Part shown: piece after piece, positions 42,193-52,271 of the stretch | Numbering within the stretch: position 1 is the stretch's first letter | Layout: each line of letters begins with the position of its first letter | Assembly: GCF_963675395.1 (NCBI RefSeq) | Contig: NZ_OY776223.1 | Location: 1,798,001-1,862,000, forward strand | DNA: 64,000 nucleotides | Source: an uncultured Vibrio sp. | GTDB taxonomy: Bacteria; Pseudomonadota; Gammaproteobacteria; Enterobacterales; Vibrionaceae | Direction of reading: 5' to 3' | The notes under the pieces: generated by a model | Database searches by the model: none | Told to the model about the DNA's origin: nothing | What the model saw: the letters and a program-made list of their open reading frames with translations, nothing else | Translations under genes and position numbers: made by a program

Positions 42193-43143
42193 TCAACCTA
42201 ACCCCATGTCTTCGATACGCTTAGCAATCAACCTTCCGCACTCTTCTTTCACAATCCCTCTTAACCACTCCTGTGCCGGTGAATGCTCACAACGTGCATG
42301 CCAGATCATCGAATAGTCAAAGGGCGTAAATTCAAACGGCAGAGGTTTCACCATCAGGTCATAACGCTCCGCCACTAAATACGCTAAGTCTGCCGGAACG
42401 GTGATAATGATCGGCAAGGTATCAATAATCGCTAGTGCCGCTTCCAGGTGATAAGCACGCAGCACCATTTTGCGTGGTGGCTTATCAATCAGAGCTTGCT
42501 CGATAAGCGCATTGACCCCATCACTGATCGCAATCATTGCATGTGGATGCCCCAAATAATCTTCGAGATTCATCTCTTTGTCTGCCAACGGGTGCTGTTT
42601 CGACAATAAACACAGCACACCAACCCGGCCTAGTATTTCACTACGCAATGGCTCAATGGGACCGGTCGGCCTACAAATGGCGAGATCAGCCCCTTCATAA
42701 GTGAGTTGATCAGACAGCCTGTCGTGCTGCAATGGCAGGAAGTTAAATGACACATTGGGGGCTTCCTGATAAATTCGCGGCAACGCAAAAGGCAATATGG
42801 TCTGCATGGCGTAGTCTGTTGTGGCGATAGTGAAAGTCTGGGCGCAATACAGCGGATCGAACTCAATAGGCGACAGCAATTGTCGCAACGACTCCAACGG
42901 CTCTCCCAGAGCTCGATCGATTTCCAACGCCTTTTGGGTAGGAATTAAATGCTGCCCCTGACGCGTAAAAAGAGGATCGCCCAATAAGTCACGCAGTCGT
43001 CCAAGCACTCGACTCATCGCCGACTGGCTTAAATTCAGCCGAGTTGCTGCCTTACTAACACTGCTTTCTTCGATCAGAACGCGCAGTGCGACTAATAAAT
43101 TCAGATCTCGTCGATAAATGTCTTCTAATTCCACAATGACCAT
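42193..43143 (-). CDS. LysR-family transcriptional regulator
   Basis: About 316 residues; a GTG three codons in (VELEDIYRRDLNLL) is an alternative start and neither has a strong ribosome site. The winged helix covers about residues 10-70 (VSKAATRLNLSQSAMSRVLG then RLRDLLGDPLFTRQG). The effector domain has the pattern of the NodD/LeuO-like subgroup (TIATTDYAMQTILPFALPRI). It has no divergent partner gene, and neighbour context does not reveal the regulon. Confidence 0.88.
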   Translation of the reverse strand: MVIVELEDIYRRDLNLLVALRVLIEESSVSKAATRLNLSQSAMSRVLGRLRDLLGDPLFTRQGQHLIPTQKALEIDRALGEPLESLRQLLSPIEFDPLYCAQTFTIATTDYAMQTILPFALPRIYQEAPNVSFNFLPLQHDRLSDQLTYEGADLAICRPTGPIEPLRSEILGRVGVLCLLSKQHPLADKEMNLEDYLGHPHAMIAISDGVNALIEQALIDKPPRKMVLRAYHLEAALAIIDTLPIIITVPADLAYLVAERYDLMVKPLPFEFTPFDYSMIWHARCEHSPAQEWLRGIVKEECGRLIAKRIEDMGLG

Positions 43144-43182
43144 ATATTATGAATGTGTTTAGATAAATTGTACTCTTCAGGC

Positions 43183-43209
43183 AAAAAAAATCCCGCCTTT
43201 CAGCGGGGA
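43183..43209 (-). terminator. Terminator of the small membrane protein gene
   Basis: On the minus strand TCCCCGCTGAAAGGCGGGA is a hairpin followed by T8. It lies 94 bp after the stop at 43303, supporting that gene as a real transcript. Confidence 0.88.
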
Positions 43210-43302
43210 AGCCCAAGAAAAAATGGGGATAGTGTCGGAATGAAGTGTTGGTAAAAACAAGCAAGATGGTGCAATCAAACTATTTGGGTGAGTAAAGTAA
43301 TA

Positions 43303-43485
43303 CTAATGCTCTCGCTCTGATGCATCTGACCATTTATTCATCTCAATCAAAATACCCAAAATCGTTGCAATCACACCTACCACAGGCATGAGTGAGGTTT
43401 CAGCTGGAGTTCTTAGCACCAAGGCACAGAACGAGATTAAGCAGAGAACAGAATATATCGTTAGTCTGTCTAAAGCTGTTAGCAT
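43303..43485 (-). CDS. Small inner-membrane protein
   Basis: The product has 60 residues from the ATG at 43485, chosen because AAGGGGAAGG lies just upstream. It has two hydrophobic stretches (YSVLCLISFCALVL and VVGVIATILGILIEM) joined by a short polar turn, and a charged tail. I do not recognise it. The clear ribosome site and strong terminator argue that it is expressed. Confidence 0.7.
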   Translation of the reverse strand: MLTALDRLTIYSVLCLISFCALVLRTPAETSLMPVVGVIATILGILIEMNKWSDASEREH

Positions 43486-43618
43486 AGCCTTCCCCTTACC
43501 ACTTGTTACCAATTTGTTAATTTAAGGTAAATCAAAAATAACACTTTGCCAAGTGGTTATTGAATATTTTTTCCACGAACGTAAAATTCATCGCTAAGTT
43601 AGCTACGAGAGTCACACT

Positions 43619-43867
43619 ATGAGCTTTAATCCTGAACTGGCAACCAAGACGTTAGAAGCAGAGGGACTGCGCTGCCCAGAGCCAGTGATGATGGTCAGGA
43701 AGACAATTCGCAACATGCAAGACGGTGAAATTTTGCTGGTCAAAGCGGACGATCCATCCACGACTCGAGATATTCCGAGTTTCTGCCGATTTATGGATCA
43801 TCAATTGGTAGCCGCACAAACGGAGCAACTGCCTTACCAGTACCTGATTAAGAAAGGGTTGGAATAA
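43619..43867 (+). CDS. tusA: Sulfur carrier protein TusA
   Basis: The product has 82 residues. The hallmark motif [17 protein letters not shown] carries the persulfide cysteine at residue 19 in the CPxP motif. TusA accepts sulfur from IscS and passes it through TusBCD-E to MnmA for 2-thiouridine at tRNA position 34. It also supports molybdenum cofactor synthesis. It is monocistronic and converges on the small membrane protein gene at 43901. Confidence 0.95.
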   Translation: MSFNPELATKTLEAEGLRCPEPVMMVRKTIRNMQDGEILLVKADDPSTTRDIPSFCRFMDHQLVAAQTEQLPYQYLIKKGLE

Positions 43868-43869
43868 TC

Positions 43870-43904
43870 AAAAACGGCAGCCAATTAGGCTGCCGTTTAT
43901 TTAT
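43870..43904. terminator. Bidirectional terminator after tusA
   Basis: AAACGGCAGCC-AATTA-GGCTGCCGTTT stem with A-rich 5' and T-rich 3' flanks, serving both tusA and the convergent gene. Confidence 0.9.
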
Positions 43905-44161
43905 TCGTCATATTCTAATGTGCGAAGCTCTGACTGTAACTTATTGATCTGTTTCTTCATCGCCCGCATTTCTTCATGCATCGGAATGATGTGCTCAACC
44001 CGAATCCACGCTTCTACCGTCAAGCCGGTGAGAATAAAAGATCCAGCCACAATCGGTAACCACATATCGGTTAACACCATTGCCAACAAGCACAGCGCCA
44101 AACCAAAAGTGAATAAATAACTCTGACTCTTCGGGGTCATCCCCATGTAACGTGTAAGCAT
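43901..44161 (-). CDS. Small membrane protein with C-terminal coiled coil
   Basis: The product has 86 residues. Two membrane helices (YLFTFGLALCLLAMVLTDMW and LPIVAGSFILTGLTVEAWI) are followed by a charged helix with heptad leucines (MKKQINKLQSELRTLEYDE). GAGAGGG precedes the ATG by about 7 bases. Function is unknown. The tail looks suited to oligomerisation. Confidence 0.75.
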   Translation of the reverse strand: MLTRYMGMTPKSQSYLFTFGLALCLLAMVLTDMWLPIVAGSFILTGLTVEAWIRVEHIIPMHEEMRAMKKQINKLQSELRTLEYDE

Positions 44162-44367
44162 AAACTTGCCCTCTCGCTATCATTCACAGCAATAAACTAC
44201 CATGACAAGTATGACACTAATATGCCTCTCGTCACGCTCTTGAACGATTTTAAGCCACAGTTTGAAATAAGCCACGAATTCACTAGTTATTGATAATTTG
44301 CTCCATTTTCACCCCACTTTGTTGGCAAAGTAACGCTAGACCGTTAGCTTTGCCAACATGGGTCAAA

Positions 44368-44919
44368 TTAGAAAAATGCCGCCCCAATCGCCAACAACAC
44401 AAATAGGAAAGCGGTCACTTTACGGATAAGCGCCAATGGCATTTTATCCGCAGATAGTTTACCGATCAGAACCACAGGTACATTTGCCAGCAACATACCT
44501 ATCGTGGTGCCTAAAATTACCCAGCTCAACGTTTCCGCATATTGCGCACCAAGAATAGACGTGGCGATTTGGGTTTTGTCTCCAATTTCAGCCACAAAAA
44601 AAGCGATAAAACTGGCAATAAATGGGCCACGGTTGGAGATCTCTTCATCATCTAACTTATCTGGAATCAGAATCCAGGCGGCCATGACAACAAAACTGAC
44701 CACCAGCACCCATTTTAATACTTCCGGAGACAGATAATCGGCGACAACGACACCTAACCATGCAGCCAAAGCGTGATTGGCAATAGTAGCGAAAAAGATT
44801 GCTGCAATAATTGGAATCGGTTTGCGGTATCGGCTGGCTAGTAACAGGGATAGCAATTGGGTCTTATCGCCAATTTCTGCTAATGCCACAGTAGTAATTG
44901 AAATAGCTAAAACGCTCAC
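44368..44919 (-). CDS. mneA: Manganese exporter MneA (UPF0016/GDT1 family)
   Basis: The product has 183 residues from the GTG at 44919 (MSVLAISITTVALAEIGDKT). A more upstream TTG lies in the riboswitch expression hairpin and is rejected. The two inverted repeats each carry the cation motif EIGDKT (about residues 15-20 and 110-115), with six membrane helices. The family exports Mn2+ (VC0022 of V. cholerae, as I remember it). It is preceded by a yybP-ykoY Mn2+ riboswitch, which independently supports the function. Confidence 0.93.
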   Translation of the reverse strand: MSVLAISITTVALAEIGDKTQLLSLLLASRYRKPIPIIAAIFFATIANHALAAWLGVVVADYLSPEVLKWVLVVSFVVMAAWILIPDKLDDEEISNRGPFIASFIAFFVAEIGDKTQIATSILGAQYAETLSWVILGTTIGMLLANVPVVLIGKLSADKMPLALIRKVTAFLFVLLAIGAAFF

Positions 44920-44957
44920 GACATGCTCTTTGGGGCAGGGATTATTATATTCAACCG

Positions 44958-45000
44958 TAGACAAACCTCACGCCCCACCCCGGTTCGTGTGATTTGTCTA
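44958..45000 (-). promoter_or_regulatory. Expression-platform hairpin of the mneA riboswitch
   Basis: On the minus strand TAGACAAA and TTTGTCTA close a long stem extended by ACG/CGT. The loop carries GGGGTGGGGC, which could alternatively pair with GCCCCA (44931-44936) just before the start codon. No T-run follows, so translational rather than termination control is the better guess. Confidence 0.6.
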
Positions 45001-45116
45001 AGGTCTTGCTAAACTCGAAAGGCTTCGAGTCTCGAGCGCCATGGTGATTTTGCACCAATTATGTTGACGAACGAACCTGATGAAATGGAAACTTCACCGG
45101 GTAAGCTACTCCCCAA
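45001..45116 (-). ncRNA. yybP-ykoY manganese riboswitch
   Basis: The transcribed strand contains the conserved 5' GGGGAGTAGC (45105-45114), the CGTCAACAT segment, GGCGCTCGAG, and the 3' AGCAAGACC (45002-45010), all in the order of the Rfam yybP-ykoY class. These form the Mn2+-binding core loops. It starts within a few bases of the promoter's expected transcription start and precedes mneA. Confidence 0.92.
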
Positions 45117-45127
45117 AGACAGGCGCA

Positions 45128-45156
45128 ATTCTAGCCAACCTTGTTATGCATCTCAA
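45128..45156 (-). promoter_or_regulatory. Promoter of the riboswitch-mneA transcript
   Basis: TTGAGA and TAGAAT are 17 bp apart on the minus strand; the expected start is at about 45120, just before the riboswitch core. Confidence 0.75.
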
Positions 45157-45401
45157 GCACCAAAGCAGCAGAAAGCTCCCTTTTAAGAAAAATACAGCAG
45201 ATAACGTGGTAAATATTCATTAAAGGAGAAAATCGCCCATGAATTAATCAAGATTAGCTCTACTCCCATGCTCAATATCTGGTTATACTAGATTGTTAAT
45301 TTATTCAACCGTAATTACTCTTTATCACCGTTGTTAGAGTTGAAAAACTCAGCATAGATGGCGAATTTACGAGTAACAAGAGAATCGCGCGAACCTGACT
45401 T

Positions 45402-46322
45402 ATGCAAAAATACGATATCAAAACCTTCCAGGGAATGATCCTCGCGCTGCAGGATTATTGGGCTCAAAATGGTTGTACCGTTGTTCAACCACTCGATATG
45501 GAAGTTGGAGCGGGTACCTCTCATCCAATGACCTGTTTACGAGCAATTGGTCCAGAGCCAATGTCGACAGCTTATGTACAACCTTCACGTCGTCCTACTG
45601 ATGGCCGTTACGGTGAAAACCCTAACCGTCTTCAGCACTACTACCAATTCCAAGTAGCGCTAAAACCATCGCCAGACAATATCCAAGAGTTGTACCTTGG
45701 TTCCCTTGAAGTTCTTGGTATTGACCCACTTGTACACGATATCCGTTTCGTCGAAGACAACTGGGAAAACCCAACTCTAGGCGCATGGGGTCTAGGCTGG
45801 GAGGTATGGCTAAACGGCATGGAAGTGACACAGTTTACTTACTTCCAGCAAGTTGGTGGCCTTGAGTGTAAACCAGTCACTGGCGAAATTACTTACGGTA
45901 TCGAGCGACTTGCTATGTACATCCAGGAAGTAGATTCGGTTTACGACCTAGTTTGGAATATCGCACCAGACGGCAGCAAAGTCACGTATGGTGATATCTT
46001 CCACCAAAACGAAGTGGAACAATCAACTTACAACTTCGAGCATGCTGACGTTGATTTCCTATTCGGCTTCTTTGAACAGTGTGAGAAAGAGTGTCAACAG
46101 CTCGTTGCGCTTGAAAAGCCTCTTCCACTTCCTGCTTACGAACGCATCCTAAAAGCAGGCCACGCGTTCAACCTGCTAGATGCACGTAAAGCGATCTCAG
46201 TAACTGAGCGTCAACGCTACATCCTGCGCATCCGTAACCTGACTAAGTCAGTAGCAGAAGCATACTACGCATCACGTGAAGCACTTGGCTTCCCAATGTG
46301 TAAAAAAGAAGATAACGCGTAA
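45402..46322 (+). CDS. glyQ: Glycyl-tRNA synthetase alpha subunit
   Basis: The product has 306 residues. It begins [20 protein letters not shown] and has the class II motif 2 region [20 protein letters not shown] and [20 protein letters not shown]. It is the catalytic part of the alpha2beta2 enzyme that charges tRNA-Gly. glyS begins 14 bp downstream. Confidence 0.97.
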   Translation: MQKYDIKTFQGMILALQDYWAQNGCTVVQPLDMEVGAGTSHPMTCLRAIGPEPMSTAYVQPSRRPTDGRYGENPNRLQHYYQFQVALKPSPDNIQELYLGSLEVLGIDPLVHDIRFVEDNWENPTLGAWGLGWEVWLNGMEVTQFTYFQQVGGLECKPVTGEITYGIERLAMYIQEVDSVYDLVWNIAPDGSKVTYGDIFHQNEVEQSTYNFEHADVDFLFGFFEQCEKECQQLVALEKPLPLPAYERILKAGHAFNLLDARKAISVTERQRYILRIRNLTKSVAEAYYASREALGFPMCKKEDNA

Positions 46323-46336
46323 GGGGTCGATCTAAC

Positions 46337-48397
46337 ATGGCAAAAGAATTTCTAATCGAGCTGGGTACGGAAGAGCTACCACCAACGCAACTTCGTACTC
46401 TGGCTGAAGCATTCGCAGCAAACTTTGAAGCTGAGCTAGCAAGCGCAGAGCTTGCTCATGAAGGCATCAAGTGGTTTGCAGCACCTCGCCGTCTGGCACT
46501 TAAAGTGGCAGCGTTGGCTGAAGGTCAAGAAGATAAAACTCTTAAAATCATGGGCCCAACAAAGTCTGTTGCCTTTGATGAAAACCTTTCACCAACCAAG
46601 GCTGCTGAAGGTTGGGCGAAGAAGAATGGTGTTGACTTAAGTAACGTTAACGTCGATGAGAAGACGCAAAAAATCTATGTTGAGAAAGAAGTTAAAGGCA
46701 TTAATACTTCCGATCTTATCGTTGAACTAGCAGCAAAAGCACTGGCAAACCTACCTATTGCAAAACCAATGCGTTGGGGTAACAAGACGACTCAATTTAT
46801 TCGTCCGGTTAAAACGCTAACCATACTAATGGGCAGTGACCTCATCGAAGGCGAAATCCTTGGCGTCGCATCTGGCCGAACTATCCGCGGTCACCGCTTT
46901 ATGGGCGAGCAAGAATTTACCATCGACTCTGCTGAGCAATACCCGGCGATTCTTGAAGAACGCGGTAAAGTTATGGCGGATTACGAAGCTCGTAAAGCTA
47001 TCATCCTAGCTGACGCCAAAAAAGCGGCAGCCGCGGTTGGCGGTATCGCTGATCTAGAAGATGACCTGGTAGAAGAAGTTACCTCTCTGGTTGAATGGCC
47101 AGTGGTACTAACAGCGAAATTCGAAGAAGAATTTCTGAAAGTGCCTTCTGAAGCATTGGTTTACACCATGAAAGGTGACCAGAAGTACTTCCCTGTCTAC
47201 TCTGAAGACAAGAAACTACTGCCTAATTTCATCTTTGTGTCGAACATTGAATCGAAAGAGCCTCGCTACGTCATCGAAGGTAACGAGAAAGTGGTTCGTC
47301 CACGTCTTGCCGATGCCGAGTTCTTCTTCAACACCGACCGCAAGCGTCCACTGATTGACCGCCTTCCTGAACTGGAAAACGCGATTTTCCAAAAGCAACT
47401 GGGCACAATCAAAGACAAAACCGATCGCATTACTGCACTTGCAGGCTACATCGCGAAACAAATTGGTGCGGATGTTGATAAATCGACTCGCGCAGGCTTG
47501 TTGGCGAAGTGTGACCTAATGACCTCAATGGTATTCGAATTCACGGATACTCAAGGTGTTATGGGTATGCATTACGCAACTCACGATGGTGAAGATGAGC
47601 AAGTTGCACTAGCCCTATACGAGCAGTACATGCCGCGTTTCGCTGGTGATGTTCTGCCAAGCACCGCGATTTCTTCTGCAGTGGCAATGGCTGACAAGCT
47701 GGACACCATCGTTGGTATCTTCGGTATTGGTCAAGCTCCAAAAGGCAGCGACCCATTTGCACTTCGTCGTGCTTCTCTGGGCGTACTGCGTATCATCGTT
47801 GAAAATGGCTATAACCTAGACCTGCTCGACCTGATCCGTGAAGCAAAAGTACAATTTGGCTCTAAGCTGACTAACGACAACGTTGAACACGATGTTATCG
47901 AATTCATGCTGGGTCGTTTTAATGCATGGTATAAAGACGAAGGCTTCAGTGTCGATATTATCCATGCTGTACTGGCACGTCGCCCGACAAAACCAGCAGA
48001 TTTCGATCAACGCGTAAAAGCGGTATCTCACTTCCGTGAGCTAGAAGCGGCAGAATCTCTGGCGGCAGCGAACAAACGTGTAGGTAATATCTTGGCGAAA
48101 TTCGACGGCGAACTGGCTGAAGAAATCGATTTATCTCTTCTACAAGAAGACGCAGAAAAAGCGTTAGCAGAAAGCGTTGAAGTGATGACTGAAGCACTAG
48201 AGCCAGCATTTGCAACGGGTAACTACCAAGAAGCCCTAAGCAAACTTGCGGACCTGCGTGAGCCGGTAGATGCATTCTTCGATAACGTAATGGTAATGAC
48301 AGACGACGAAGCACTTAAGAAAAACCGTCTGACCCTGCTGAACAATCTGCGCAACCTGTTCCTACAGATCGCCGACATCTCTCTTCTTCAAAAATAA
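46337..48397 (+). CDS. glyS: Glycyl-tRNA synthetase beta subunit
   Basis: The product has 686 residues (E. coli 689). The N-terminus [19 protein letters not shown], the segment [17 protein letters not shown] and the C-terminal anticodon-binding domain (DALR-like) are characteristic. It binds tRNA-Gly and completes the heterotetramer with GlyQ. It is the second gene of glyQS and ends at a terminator at about 48447. Confidence 0.97.
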   Translation: MAKEFLIELGTEELPPTQLRTLAEAFAANFEAELASAELAHEGIKWFAAPRRLALKVAALAEGQEDKTLKIMGPTKSVAFDENLSPTKAAEGWAKKNGVDLSNVNVDEKTQKIYVEKEVKGINTSDLIVELAAKALANLPIAKPMRWGNKTTQFIRPVKTLTILMGSDLIEGEILGVASGRTIRGHRFMGEQEFTIDSAEQYPAILEERGKVMADYEARKAIILADAKKAAAAVGGIADLEDDLVEEVTSLVEWPVVLTAKFEEEFLKVPSEALVYTMKGDQKYFPVYSEDKKLLPNFIFVSNIESKEPRYVIEGNEKVVRPRLADAEFFFNTDRKRPLIDRLPELENAIFQKQLGTIKDKTDRITALAGYIAKQIGADVDKSTRAGLLAKCDLMTSMVFEFTDTQGVMGMHYATHDGEDEQVALALYEQYMPRFAGDVLPSTAISSAVAMADKLDTIVGIFGIGQAPKGSDPFALRRASLGVLRIIVENGYNLDLLDLIREAKVQFGSKLTNDNVEHDVIEFMLGRFNAWYKDEGFSVDIIHAVLARRPTKPADFDQRVKAVSHFRELEAAESLAAANKRVGNILAKFDGELAEEIDLSLLQEDAEKALAESVEVMTEALEPAFATGNYQEALSKLADLREPVDAFFDNVMVMTDDEALKKNRLTLLNNLRNLFLQIADISLLQK

Positions 48398-48445
48398 GTA
48401 ACCTATAACTAAGTTACTGCCTGAAAAAGAAATCACAAGATAACC

Positions 48446-48474
48446 AAAGGGGAAGCATCAGCTTCCCTTTTTTG
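48446..48474 (+). terminator. Terminator of glyQS
   Basis: AAGGGGAAGC-ATCA-GCTTCCCTTT stem then T-run, 49 bp after the stop codon. Confidence 0.88.
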
Positions 48475-48629
48475 TTGGCCAAAAGATGAGATTAGCGGGA
48501 ATTATTACTCATTTTGTGAACAAGACAAAAATTTGTAGGGTGAGAGAGGTTTAACTTGTTGGTGCACCGCTCGGATTGTAGAGGCTTCTTTTTGTTATAA
48601 AAGATCTGTTTATTCGGGGGAAGGACACA

Positions 48630-50714
48630 ATGAAAAAAACAATTCTCGCACTCTCTATTGGTCTACTTAGTGCCTGCAGCCAAATTCCAGAAAATGCCAT
48701 TATATTAAGCGTCGGTGATGACAAAGCCATGTTCGAACAAAACGATCAGGGGTTACTCGTCGCAGAACAAAAACTGGATAAAGGCAATTACACTTTCACG
48801 ATTGCCGACAGCAAACAAAGCTGTGGCAGTCGCTTCGCTCTGGCAGAAGAAAACCGCATCAAATTTAATACACCATTAAAAATGGATAACTGTGCAACGG
48901 ATGCCACTATGCCGCTGCGCATTTTCAAAGCCAATACCTACCAGTTTACGCTCAACCCAACAACCAATGAGCTGACGGTTAAGATCAAACCAAAACAGTC
49001 TCAGGTAACCAGCTTCACTTGCCCTGTCGCAAGTGACACAGCTAAAACCATCAATGTCGCGGAAACCTTTAGTGATGGCACCTTGGTTCGAGATGCTCTG
49101 ACTGGGCAAGAGACAACCGTAACCAATGGTGCAGTCACCCTTCAGCCAGGCCCAATGAGTCAGGGGCTGCTACTGCTAGAGGAGGTTGAACAACAGGCGA
49201 ATAAACCATTCAGTTGGGATAACGCCACGGTTTATTTCGTCATGACCGACCGTTTTTACAATGGGAATCCAGACAACGACAACAGCTATGGCCGCAGCAA
49301 AGACGGTAAATACGAAATCGGCACCTTCCACGGTGGCGACTTAGCGGGTCTGACCAAAAAACTCGATTACATTGACTCTCTCGGTGTTAACGCCATCTGG
49401 ATTACGTCACCGCTAGAGCAAATTCACGGCTGGGTTGGCGGCGGCGACAAAGGCGATTTCAAACACTACGGCTATCATGGTTACTACCATCAAGATTGGA
49501 CCAAGCTCGATGCCAATATGGGCACCGAAGATGAGCTGCGAACCTTCATCGATACCGCACACAACAAAGGTATCCGTATCATTTGGGATGTCGTAATGAA
49601 TCACACTGGCTACGCAACACTGGCCGATATGCAGGAGTTTGGCTTTGGTCAGCTTTACCTTGATGACCAAGAAGCGCAACAAGTGCTGGGTGAAAAATGG
49701 ACCGACTGGCAACCAAAATCAGGCCAGAGTTGGCACAGCTTCAACGATTACATCAAATATGGTGACGGTGAAGCATGGGAAAAATGGTGGGGTAAAGACT
49801 GGATTCGAACCGACATCGGCAATTACGATGCGCCGGGGTACAACGATATCAGCATGTCTCTGAACTACTTACCGGACCTGAAAACCGGATCAACAGAGAA
49901 AACCGGCTTGCCAAACTTCTTCCACAACAAAGACACTGCTGCACGTGATGAACAAAAGACACCGCGCGAACATCTGATCACCTGGTTATCCGATTGGGTT
50001 CGTGAATATGGCATTGATGGCTTCCGTGTCGATACCGCGAAGCACGTAGAAATGGAAGCGTGGTCAGAACTCAAAACCAGCACCACACAAGCGCTGGCAG
50101 AGTGGAAGCAAAACCATCCTGACAAAGCACTGGATGATTCGCCGTTTTGGATGACGGGCGAAGTCTGGGCGCACAGTGTGGTGAAAAGCCCGTACTTTGA
50201 TAACGGATTCGATTCAATTATCAATTTCGAATTCCAGTCAGATGTCGCACCAAAAGCGCTGAAATGCTTTGCCAACCTCGACAGTGATTACCGACGCTAT
50301 GCAGAGCAAATCAATAAGGACCCAGAGTTCAACGTGTTGAGTTACCTTTCTTCTCATGACACGCAACTGTTCTGGTCTGCCCGTAGTCGCAGCTTTGATG
50401 ATCAGGCACGCGCCGCAAATGCGTTAATGTTGGCTCCGGGTGCGGTTCAGATCTATTACGGCGACGAAATAGCCCGAGACTTTGGTCATACTGGATCCGA
50501 TACTCACCAGGGAACCCGCTCCGACATGCCATGGGATAAGATTCATGGCGAGCGTGAAGACTTACTGCAGCACTGGCAAAAACTGGGCGAGTTCCGTAAA
50601 CGTCACCCTGCTGTTGCTCAAGGTCAGCACATTACCCGTAATCAGGAAGGGTACTACGCATTCGAGCGTCAGTATCAGGATGACAAAGTACTTATTGTCT
50701 ACACTGGTGAATAG
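48630..50714 (+). CDS. malS: MalS-like alpha-amylase, predicted lipoprotein
   Basis: The product has 694 residues. Lipobox LLSAC suggests lipidation at C16; E. coli MalS instead has a cleaved signal. After an N-terminal accessory region (about 20-190), the GH13 barrel begins with TVYFVMTDRFYNGNP. The catalytic set is intact: nucleophile in GFRVDTAKH (about residue 466), acid/base in GEVW (about 511) and the third acid in SSHDTQ (about 577). The sugar-site histidine is in VVMNHTG. It should cut maltodextrins in the periplasm or on the membrane. The gene is alone between glyS and avtA, so it may be an accessory insertion relative to V. cholerae, where I recall no amylase here. Confidence 0.85.
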   Translation: MKKTILALSIGLLSACSQIPENAIILSVGDDKAMFEQNDQGLLVAEQKLDKGNYTFTIADSKQSCGSRFALAEENRIKFNTPLKMDNCATDATMPLRIFKANTYQFTLNPTTNELTVKIKPKQSQVTSFTCPVASDTAKTINVAETFSDGTLVRDALTGQETTVTNGAVTLQPGPMSQGLLLLEEVEQQANKPFSWDNATVYFVMTDRFYNGNPDNDNSYGRSKDGKYEIGTFHGGDLAGLTKKLDYIDSLGVNAIWITSPLEQIHGWVGGGDKGDFKHYGYHGYYHQDWTKLDANMGTEDELRTFIDTAHNKGIRIIWDVVMNHTGYATLADMQEFGFGQLYLDDQEAQQVLGEKWTDWQPKSGQSWHSFNDYIKYGDGEAWEKWWGKDWIRTDIGNYDAPGYNDISMSLNYLPDLKTGSTEKTGLPNFFHNKDTAARDEQKTPREHLITWLSDWVREYGIDGFRVDTAKHVEMEAWSELKTSTTQALAEWKQNHPDKALDDSPFWMTGEVWAHSVVKSPYFDNGFDSIINFEFQSDVAPKALKCFANLDSDYRRYAEQINKDPEFNVLSYLSSHDTQLFWSARSRSFDDQARAANALMLAPGAVQIYYGDEIARDFGHTGSDTHQGTRSDMPWDKIHGEREDLLQHWQKLGEFRKRHPAVAQGQHITRNQEGYYAFERQYQDDKVLIVYTGE

Positions 50715-50734
50715 CACATCTATCTCTCCACCAG

Positions 50735-50761
50735 CAAGGGAAGCGTAGGCTTCCCTTTTTA
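50735..50761 (+). terminator. Terminator after the amylase gene
   Basis: AAGGGAAGC-GTAG-GCTTCCCTTTTT hairpin and T-run, 21 bp past the stop. Confidence 0.88.
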
Positions 50762-50940
50762 ATCCTCTTTTCACTTTATAATCCATTCATCTGGTCTGAA
50801 CAGACACTTTTTTCTTCTTCGAGTGAATTCACACTTTGCGTCGTAATAACATTAGGGTAAGGTCAAGTATTACACTATAAGCTGAAGCTCAGTCAGCAAT
50901 ATTACACAAAGCAATCACAATGAATTAGGTATAAGTAAAC

Positions 50941-52194
50941 ATGCAGTACTCAAAGTTTGGTGAAAAATTTAATCAGTATTCAGGTATCACGCAGTTAATG
51001 GATGATTTAAATGATGGTCTGCGCACACCAGGTGCCATCATGCTCGGTGGAGGAAATCCCGCCGCCATTCCTGCCATGCTCGATTACTTTCACCAAGCCA
51101 GTGAGGAAATGCTCGCCAGCGGAGAACTCATCGCCGCACTGACTAACTATGATGGTCCACAAGGCAAAGATGCGTTTGTTAAAGCATTGGCTAAGCTGTT
51201 CCGTGAAACCTACGGTTGGAACATCAGTGAGAAAAACATCAGTCTGACTAATGGTAGCCAAAGCGGTTTCTTCTACCTATTTAATTTACTCGCCGGGCAA
51301 CAGCCGGACGGTTCACACAAAAAAGTGCTGTTACCGATCGCGCCAGAGTATATTGGTTATGGCGATGCGGGGATTGATGAAGACATCTTCGTCTCGTACC
51401 ACCCGGAAATCGAATTACTTGATAATGGCCTGTTTAAATACCACGTTGATTTTGAAAAGCTAAAAGTCGATGACTCCGTCGCTGCTATCTGTGCATCTCG
51501 CCCAACCAACCCAACAGGTAACGTACTCACGGATCAAGAAATCCGTAAACTAGACAAGCTCGCGCGTGAAAACAACATCCCGCTAATCATCGATAACGCT
51601 TACGGTTTGCCATTCCCGAACATCATTTTTGAAGACGTTGAACCTTTCTGGAATGACAATACGATTCTGTGTATGAGCTTATCCAAACTGGGATTACCGG
51701 GCGTACGCTGCGGTATTGTGATCGCTAATGAAGCGATTACCCAGGCTTTGACCAATATGAATGGCATTATTAGCTTAGCGCCAGGCAGTGTTGGTCCAGC
51801 GCTGGCGAACCATATCATTGGTAATGGCGACCTGCTTAGACTGAGTTCGGATGTGATTAAGCCCTACTACAAGCAGAAGTCTCAACGTGCAGTAGAACTG
51901 CTGCAGAAAGCGATCACCGACCCACGTTTTCGTATTCACAAGCCTGAAGGCGCTATCTTCCTGTGGCTGTGGTTCGATGAACTGCCAATCACCACGATGG
52001 AACTGTACCAACGCCTGAAAGCTCGTGGAGTACTGATTGTTCCAGGTGAGTACTTCTTTATCGGTCAGGAAGATGAGTGGGATCACGCCCATCAGTGTCT
52101 ACGTATGAACTACGTTCAAGATGACGAGATGATGCAGAAAGGCATTGCGATCATCGCCGAAGAAGTTGAAAAGGCTTACCAAGAAGGTAAATAG
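50941..52194 (+). CDS. avtA: Valine-pyruvate transaminase
   Basis: The product has 417 residues, the same as E. coli AvtA. It is a fold type I PLP enzyme with the lysine in SLSKLGLPGVRCG at about residue 249, the LIIDNAYGLPFPN aspartate and the CLRMNYV arginine for the substrate carboxylate. It interconverts pyruvate and valine with alanine and 2-oxoisovalerate. It is monocistronic and converges on ibpA. Confidence 0.95.
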   Translation: MQYSKFGEKFNQYSGITQLMDDLNDGLRTPGAIMLGGGNPAAIPAMLDYFHQASEEMLASGELIAALTNYDGPQGKDAFVKALAKLFRETYGWNISEKNISLTNGSQSGFFYLFNLLAGQQPDGSHKKVLLPIAPEYIGYGDAGIDEDIFVSYHPEIELLDNGLFKYHVDFEKLKVDDSVAAICASRPTNPTGNVLTDQEIRKLDKLARENNIPLIIDNAYGLPFPNIIFEDVEPFWNDNTILCMSLSKLGLPGVRCGIVIANEAITQALTNMNGIISLAPGSVGPALANHIIGNGDLLRLSSDVIKPYYKQKSQRAVELLQKAITDPRFRIHKPEGAIFLWLWFDELPITTMELYQRLKARGVLIVPGEYFFIGQEDEWDHAHQCLRMNYVQDDEMMQKGIAIIAEEVEKAYQEGK

Positions 52195-52204
52195 AGAAAC
52201 AAAC

Positions 52205-52244
52205 GAAAAGAGCGCCCTTTTCCATAACGGAAGGCGCTCTTTCT
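52205..52244. terminator. Bidirectional terminator between avtA and ibpA
   Basis: AAAGAGCGCCCTTTTCC pairs with GGAAGGCGCTCTTT; one mismatch, U-rich on both sides. Confidence 0.85.
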
Positions 52245-52271
52245 CACTCTATAGGGCAAGCTGCTTACTGA

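Larger units (their letters stand above)
44920..45401. other. Intergenic region between mneA and glyQ
   Basis: About 480 bp that hold the mneA leader, riboswitch and promoter on the minus strand. TATACT at 45284-45289 is a possible -10 for glyQ on the plus strand. I see no gene here. Confidence 0.7.

Noticed and set aside
44920..44964. Upstream TTG start for mneA
   Set aside because: It lies in the 3' arm of the riboswitch hairpin; the GTG at 44919 matches the family N-terminus.
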